A stretch of DNA of 64,000 nucleotides, taken from Desulfocurvibacter africanus subsp. africanus DSM 2603. GTDB taxonomy: Bacteria; Desulfobacterota; Desulfovibrionia; Desulfovibrionales; Desulfovibrionaceae. Numbering within the stretch: the first letter of the stretch is position 1; the number at the start of each line of letters is the position of its first letter. Below are positions 61,258 to 64,000 of the stretch, piece after piece. A program made the translations under genes and the position numbers. Under the pieces are notes generated by a model. The model saw nothing but the letters and a program-made list of their open reading frames with translations. It searched no databases and was not told the DNA's origin. The stretch lies in the NCBI RefSeq assembly GCF_000422545.1, contig NZ_AULZ01000013.1:1-64000 (forward strand), read 5' to 3'.

Positions 61258-61357
61258 TAGGCTTCTCCTTGCGGGTTTTTCCTCCGCCCCTGGGCCCAAC
61301 CCCCACCATGGGGGCACCCTGGGCTTACAACGGGGCGTGCGATTTGAAAGCGGGGAT
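61258..61357 (-). promoter_or_regulatory. rpsB leader
   Basis: The 5' region of rpsB on the minus strand holds GCCCAGGG/CCCTGGGC-type pairing around the hairpin CCCCCA-TGG-TGGGGG (61300-61316). In E. coli the rpsB leader is the site where S2 represses its own mRNA; a similar role here is only suggested. Confidence 0.35.
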
Positions 61358-61385
61358 ATTTAACTCATCCGGGAGAGCTTGGCAA
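61358..61385 (-). promoter_or_regulatory. Candidate promoter of rpsB
   Basis: TTGCCA (61385-61380), a 16-bp spacer and TTAAAT (61363-61358) on the minus strand, about 100 bp ahead of the rpsB ATG. Confidence 0.4.
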
Positions 61386-61394
61386 GCATATCGC

Positions 61395-62177
61395 CTACTG
61401 CATGGGAGTTTCCTTCTCGCTCTCTCCGGCCTTCTCGGCAACGACCCTGTTGATGAGGATACCCACGCCTTCGATCTCCACGCGCACTTCGTCGCCGTGG
61501 CGCAAAGGCCCGACGCCTTCCGGAGTGCCCGTGAGCACCACATCGCCAGGCTGCAGGGTCATGACTTTGGAGATATGGCTGATCAGCTCGAAAGGCGGGA
61601 AGAGCATGTCCCGTGTATTACCCTGCTGAATGAGGTTGCCGTTCACGCGCGCCGCGATGGCCAGGTTCCTTGGATCGGGCACCTGGGTTTCAATCCAGGG
61701 GCCGATTGGGCAGAAGCTGTCGAAGCCTTTGGCTCGGCCATACTGACCGTCTTTTTTCTGCAGGTCCCGGGCGGTTACGTCGTTGGCGCAAGCATAGCCG
61801 AAGATGTGCTCCGCAACCTCGTCGGGCTCCAGATTGCGACAGGCCTTGCCCATGACCACGGCCAGCTCGGCTTCATGGTCCACGCGGTTGGACATGGCCG
61901 GCAAGATGATGGGCATGCCGGTCCCGATGATCGAGGATGGCGGCTTGAGGAAGATGACCGGTTCGTCCGGCACGTTCTTTTGCATCTCCTGCGCATGGCT
62001 GCGATAGTTGATCGCCGAGCAGACAATCTTTGTGGGCATGACCGGCGGGACCACGGCCACTTCGCGTAGCGGGATGGGTTGATTGAGGCCCAGGGCTTTG
62101 TTGAGGCACATGAGCTCATCGCCGTGCAAGGAGGCGTAGAAAGTGTGATTGTTGTATTGGACGCGAAGCACTCGCAT
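61395..62177 (-). CDS. Fumarylacetoacetate hydrolase (FAH) family protein
   Basis: A 260-residue protein. The FAH fold motifs are visible: KIVCSAINYRSHAQEM, FLKPPSSIIGTG, the metal-binding VDHEAELAVVMGK (Glu-x-Glu), FGYACANDVTARDLQKKDGQYGRAKGFDSFCPIGPWI and VVLTGTPEGVGPL. Relatives cleave or isomerise acylpyruvates, such as oxaloacetate decarboxylase or hydroxyhepta-dienedioate isomerase; the substrate is not known. The start MRVLRV is chosen because upstream codons show no similarity. Confidence 0.88.
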   Translation of the reverse strand: MRVLRVQYNNHTFYASLHGDELMCLNKALGLNQPIPLREVAVVPPVMPTKIVCSAINYRSHAQEMQKNVPDEPVIFLKPPSSIIGTGMPIILPAMSNRVDHEAELAVVMGKACRNLEPDEVAEHIFGYACANDVTARDLQKKDGQYGRAKGFDSFCPIGPWIETQVPDPRNLAIAARVNGNLIQQGNTRDMLFPPFELISHISKVMTLQPGDVVLTGTPEGVGPLRHGDEVRVEIEGVGILINRVVAEKAGESEKETPMQ

Positions 62178-62535
62178 GGCAACCCGCCTGGTTGATGGTT
62201 GGCCGTTTCGGCGCACAAGAATCAAGAAATAGCAGGGGTTGCCGTTAAAGTCTAACTCCGGCCCTGATTTCAGGGCTCTGTATGTTCCCTCGAGAGAGAG
62301 AAACTCCTTGCATCGGATTCGGCTGACTCTAGTATGCCTATATGATAGGCTTAACAGCCTGTTGAAAAACAGGCTGTGCGGGCTAGGATGGCCCGCCGGA
62401 TGCGAAGCATCCGGAGTTGAAAAAAGCCAGGACGGCTTTTTCAACAGTCAGTTAACAGTCGTGATCGCCTGGTCCGCAACAGGGAGGGAGAGCATGCGTC
62501 GCGAAGGAATTCTGCCGTATGAAGGCAAGGTGATC
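62178..62535. other. Spacer between FAH gene and lipoprotein gene
   Basis: About 360 nt, divergent. Most of the right half is a separate TTGAAAAA-type repeat (62351-62455). No gene is supported. GGGAGGGAGAGC at 62482-62493 would serve an upstream in-frame ATG at 62494. Confidence 0.5.
62351..62455. repeat. TTGAAAAA-type inverted-repeat element
   Basis: A 105-bp segment with 19-bp terminal inverted repeats: TTAACAGCCTGTTGAAAAA at the left and the near-reverse complement TTTTTCAACAGTCAGTTAA at the right. Inside are hairpins GCGGGC/GCCCGC, CCGGATGC-GAA-GCATCCGG and AAAAAGCC-AGGAC-GGCTTTTT. Single copy here; the form resembles miniature transposable elements. Confidence 0.7.
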
Positions 62536-63171
62536 ATGAAGCCGTTCCTCGCGTTCTGCGTGGCGGGATTCGCGGCGTTGCTCCTGGTGGGCTGCGGAGC
62601 GGAGATGGCCGGTCCAGAGGCGGTGGGGCAAGACACGAGCGCAGGGGTTGAGTCTACTGGGCGCACCACGCACGAACCCAACGGCAAGGCCAATTTTGTT
62701 TCAGCCGCGGGTGCCTTCGAGATCTGGTTTCCGGAGCAACCCAAGGCTCGCACCAATGCCGAGGAAGGCACCAAAGGTGAGTCCTATATCCTGAAAAAGG
62801 GTGACTGGGAGTATTTTGCGGGCTTTGTAACGCACAACCGTAACAGCATGACCGAACTCGTGCTGCGCCGGGCCGTGCGCTCAACCGAGGAGCGCCTTGA
62901 GGGGAGCACCACAAAAGAGCGAACCATCTGGTTTCGAGGCAACGAAGGCAGAGAGTTCATACTGCGCGAACCAGCCGAATCGCGCACCCTTGCTCGTTAC
63001 TACAACCTGGGTCCGACACTTTACATGACGCGCTTCACTGCCGGCGACTACGATTTTCCCACGGACAAGGCCCTGGAGTTTCTCGACTCCTTCAACATCC
63101 TGGCCGATCCCCAAGCTAGAATAAAGGGCGGCCTGGGCACTGCGAAAATACTAACGCCGGCCGGCGGGTAG
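62536..63171 (+). CDS. Hypothetical lipoprotein ending in a repeat
   Basis: A 211-residue protein. The ATG at 62536 (AAGGTG upstream) gives a standard lipoprotein signal, KPFLAFCVAGFAALLLVGC, with the lipidated Cys near residue 20; an earlier ATG at 62494 with a strong binding site is the alternative. The mature region (AGAFEIWFPEQPKARTNAEE...) has two aromatic-rich beta segments and no motif I know. Its stop TAG (63169-63171) is the first three bases of repeat copy 4. Confidence 0.75.
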   Translation: MKPFLAFCVAGFAALLLVGCGAEMAGPEAVGQDTSAGVESTGRTTHEPNGKANFVSAAGAFEIWFPEQPKARTNAEEGTKGESYILKKGDWEYFAGFVTHNRNSMTELVLRRAVRSTEERLEGSTTKERTIWFRGNEGREFILREPAESRTLARYYNLGPTLYMTRFTAGDYDFPTDKALEFLDSFNILADPQARIKGGLGTAKILTPAGG

Positions 63172-63296
63172 AGCTTTTGATTTTGAAAATGCTCTGCAAG
63201 CCATGCGTCGGCATGGCTTGCCGCTAGCTTCGGCGCAGGCGCAATTCACTTGCGCCGTCAACGCCGGAGCGGGCGTCTTAAAAGCAATCTGCTCTA
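63169..63296 (+). repeat. 126-bp multi-hairpin repeat, copy 4
   Basis: Starts in the stop codon of the lipoprotein gene (TAGAGC) and ends GCTCTA at 63296. The central GCAAGCCATGC/GCATGGCTTGC hairpin (63195-63220) is identical to the other copies. The left stem is altered (AGAGCTTTTGATTTTGAAAATGCTCT). TA at both ends. It lies between the lipoprotein gene and msrB, which converge. Confidence 0.9.
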
Positions 63297-63318
63297 CAGA
63301 CTCGGGTGCGACAGCCGT

Positions 63319-63780
63319 CTACTCGAAAAGCTTCCGGTACTCGCCGTAGCCCTCCCGCTCCAGTTCCTCCTTGGGGATGAAGCGCAGGGCGGCGGAGTTC
63401 ATGCAGTAGCGCTGACCCGTATGAGCCGGGCCGTCGGGGAAGACATGGCCCAGGTGAGAATCGCCATGCCTGCTGCGAGCCTCGATGCGGCGCATGAGCA
63501 GCTTGTCGTCAACCCGTTCGACGATGTTTTCGGGCTCCAGTGGTTTGCAGAAACTCGGCCAGCCCGTGCCCGAATCGTACTTGTCCTTGGAACTGAACAG
63601 GGGCTCGCCTGAGACGACATCAACGTAGATGCCTTCGCGCTTGTTGTCCCAGTACTCGTTTTTGAAGGGCAGTTCGGTGCCCTCTTCCTGGGTGACCCGG
63701 AACTGCAGGGGAGTCAGCTTCTCGCGCAGTTCGGATTCGCTCGGCCGTGTATAATCGGCTGAGGGCTTTCTCGACGCCAT
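63319..63780 (-). CDS. msrB: Peptide methionine-R-sulfoxide reductase
   Basis: A 153-residue MsrB. Motifs: the substrate loop [10 protein letters not shown] (69-77), [29 protein letters not shown] with catalytic Cys126. The two CxxC zinc pairs of many MsrB proteins are absent; [17 protein letters not shown] stands there, so this is the zinc-free type. It repairs oxidised methionine with thioredoxin. ATG with GGAGG five bases upstream. An anaerobe would use it during oxygen exposure. Confidence 0.94.
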   Translation of the reverse strand: MASRKPSADYTRPSESELREKLTPLQFRVTQEEGTELPFKNEYWDNKREGIYVDVVSGEPLFSSKDKYDSGTGWPSFCKPLEPENIVERVDDKLLMRRIEARSRHGDSHLGHVFPDGPAHTGQRYCMNSAALRFIPKEELEREGYGEYRKLFE

Positions 63781-63811
63781 ATCCACCTCCGGTCGGTTAT
63801 CGTCATGAATA

Positions 63812-63841
63812 GGAGGGCGAGCCTTTCATGGCTCGCCCTCC
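63812..63841. terminator. Hairpin upstream of msrB
   Basis: GGAGGGCGAGCC pairs perfectly with GGCTCGCCCTCC (12 bp) over a 6-nt loop. No T-run; the element may end transcription from the right side of the window. Confidence 0.5.
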
Positions 63842-63934
63842 AGCATGCGCATCCATCCCGGACATGGGGAAACGGTCGCCAGGGAATGCGCGGGCGATGC
63901 GTCCGGCTCCAAGCCGAGCATCGCATCGGAATAA

Positions 63935-63957
63935 GGGAGCGGGCAAGACCCGCTCCC
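63935..63957 (-). terminator. Terminator for a gene entering from the right
   Basis: GGGAGCGGG/CCCGCTCCC with a 5-nt loop; on the minus strand TTATTCC follows. A minus-strand frame ending SSA with TGA at 63970-63972 could be the last codons of the next gene, but only about ten residues are in view. Confidence 0.5.
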
Positions 63958-64000
63958 ATACACTCTATCAGGCGCTCGAAGTCCTGTCCTGATAATTCAG

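Noticed and set aside
12462-63296. The four 126-bp repeats as a CRISPR array
   Set aside because: Copies are tens of kilobases apart, in both orientations, with no spacers and no cas genes.

Overview
The window is one contiguous piece of a Gram-negative bacterial chromosome with high GC and dense, mostly operonic genes. The gene content (type II secretion, Mla lipid transport, FadL- and OmpW-like porins, a hopanoid (hpn) cluster, an anaerobic-style iron-sulfur membrane protein) and the general look of the proteins suggest a Desulfovibrio-like sulfate reducer (Desulfobacterota). This assignment comes from recognition of protein families, not from a database search. No plasmid, phage or CRISPR locus was seen.

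Layout. 1-12.4 kb is the conserved translation/transcription block tuf(partial)-rpmG-tRNA-Trp-secE-nusG-rplK-rplA-rplJ-rplL-rpoB-rpoC, with an L10-type leader before rplJ and an attenuator-like hairpin between rplL and rpoB. 12.6-15.8 kb holds a DedA protein, an OmpW-like barrel and a FadL-like porin on the minus strand. 16.2-20.2 kb is an mlaE-F-D-C-A operon for phospholipid traffic between the membranes; its MlaF carries an extra C-terminal domain resembling a degenerate GGDEF domain. 20.3-21.9 kb is an AT-richer islet with an orphan lipoprotein, two IS5-type transposase remnants and a related structured repeat at each edge. 21.9-24.2 kb is recQ. 24.3-35.0 kb is a ten-gene type II secretion operon (gspE-F-G-H-I-J-K-L-M-D) without a visible gspC. 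35.3-37.1 kb holds a lipoprotein, a small conserved unknown protein and a DksA/TraR-type regulator preceded by a small ORF and a terminator.

37.3-51.3 kb is a hopanoid region: sulfotransferase, hpnA, hpnN, an HpnL-like protein, hpnM, shc (squalene-hopene cyclase), hpnG, hpnH and ispH, with a GAF-gap operon inserted. IspH supplies isoprenoid units, Shc makes the hopanoid ring, HpnH, HpnG and possibly HpnA extend or decorate the side chain, and HpnN/HpnM are expected to move the product to the outer membrane. Together with mla, the window encodes two separate systems for managing outer-membrane lipids. 51.5-57.2 kb has a Ca2+-type P-ATPase, a diguanylate cyclase, a cupin, a NapH-like iron-sulfur membrane protein and a cyclophilin. 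57.5-61.3 kb is the rpsB-tsf-pyrH-frr-uppS block (minus strand). 61.4-63.8 kb carries an FAH-family hydrolase, a lipoprotein and msrB.

A multi-hairpin repeat of about 126 bp with near-perfect terminal inverted repeats occurs four times (12462, 36347, 51285, 63169). Three copies lie between convergent genes, and two of them supply the stop codon of the gene they follow. This repeat, the MlaF/GGDEF-like fusion, the islet and the small-ORF/terminator arrangement ahead of traR are the least conventional features here.
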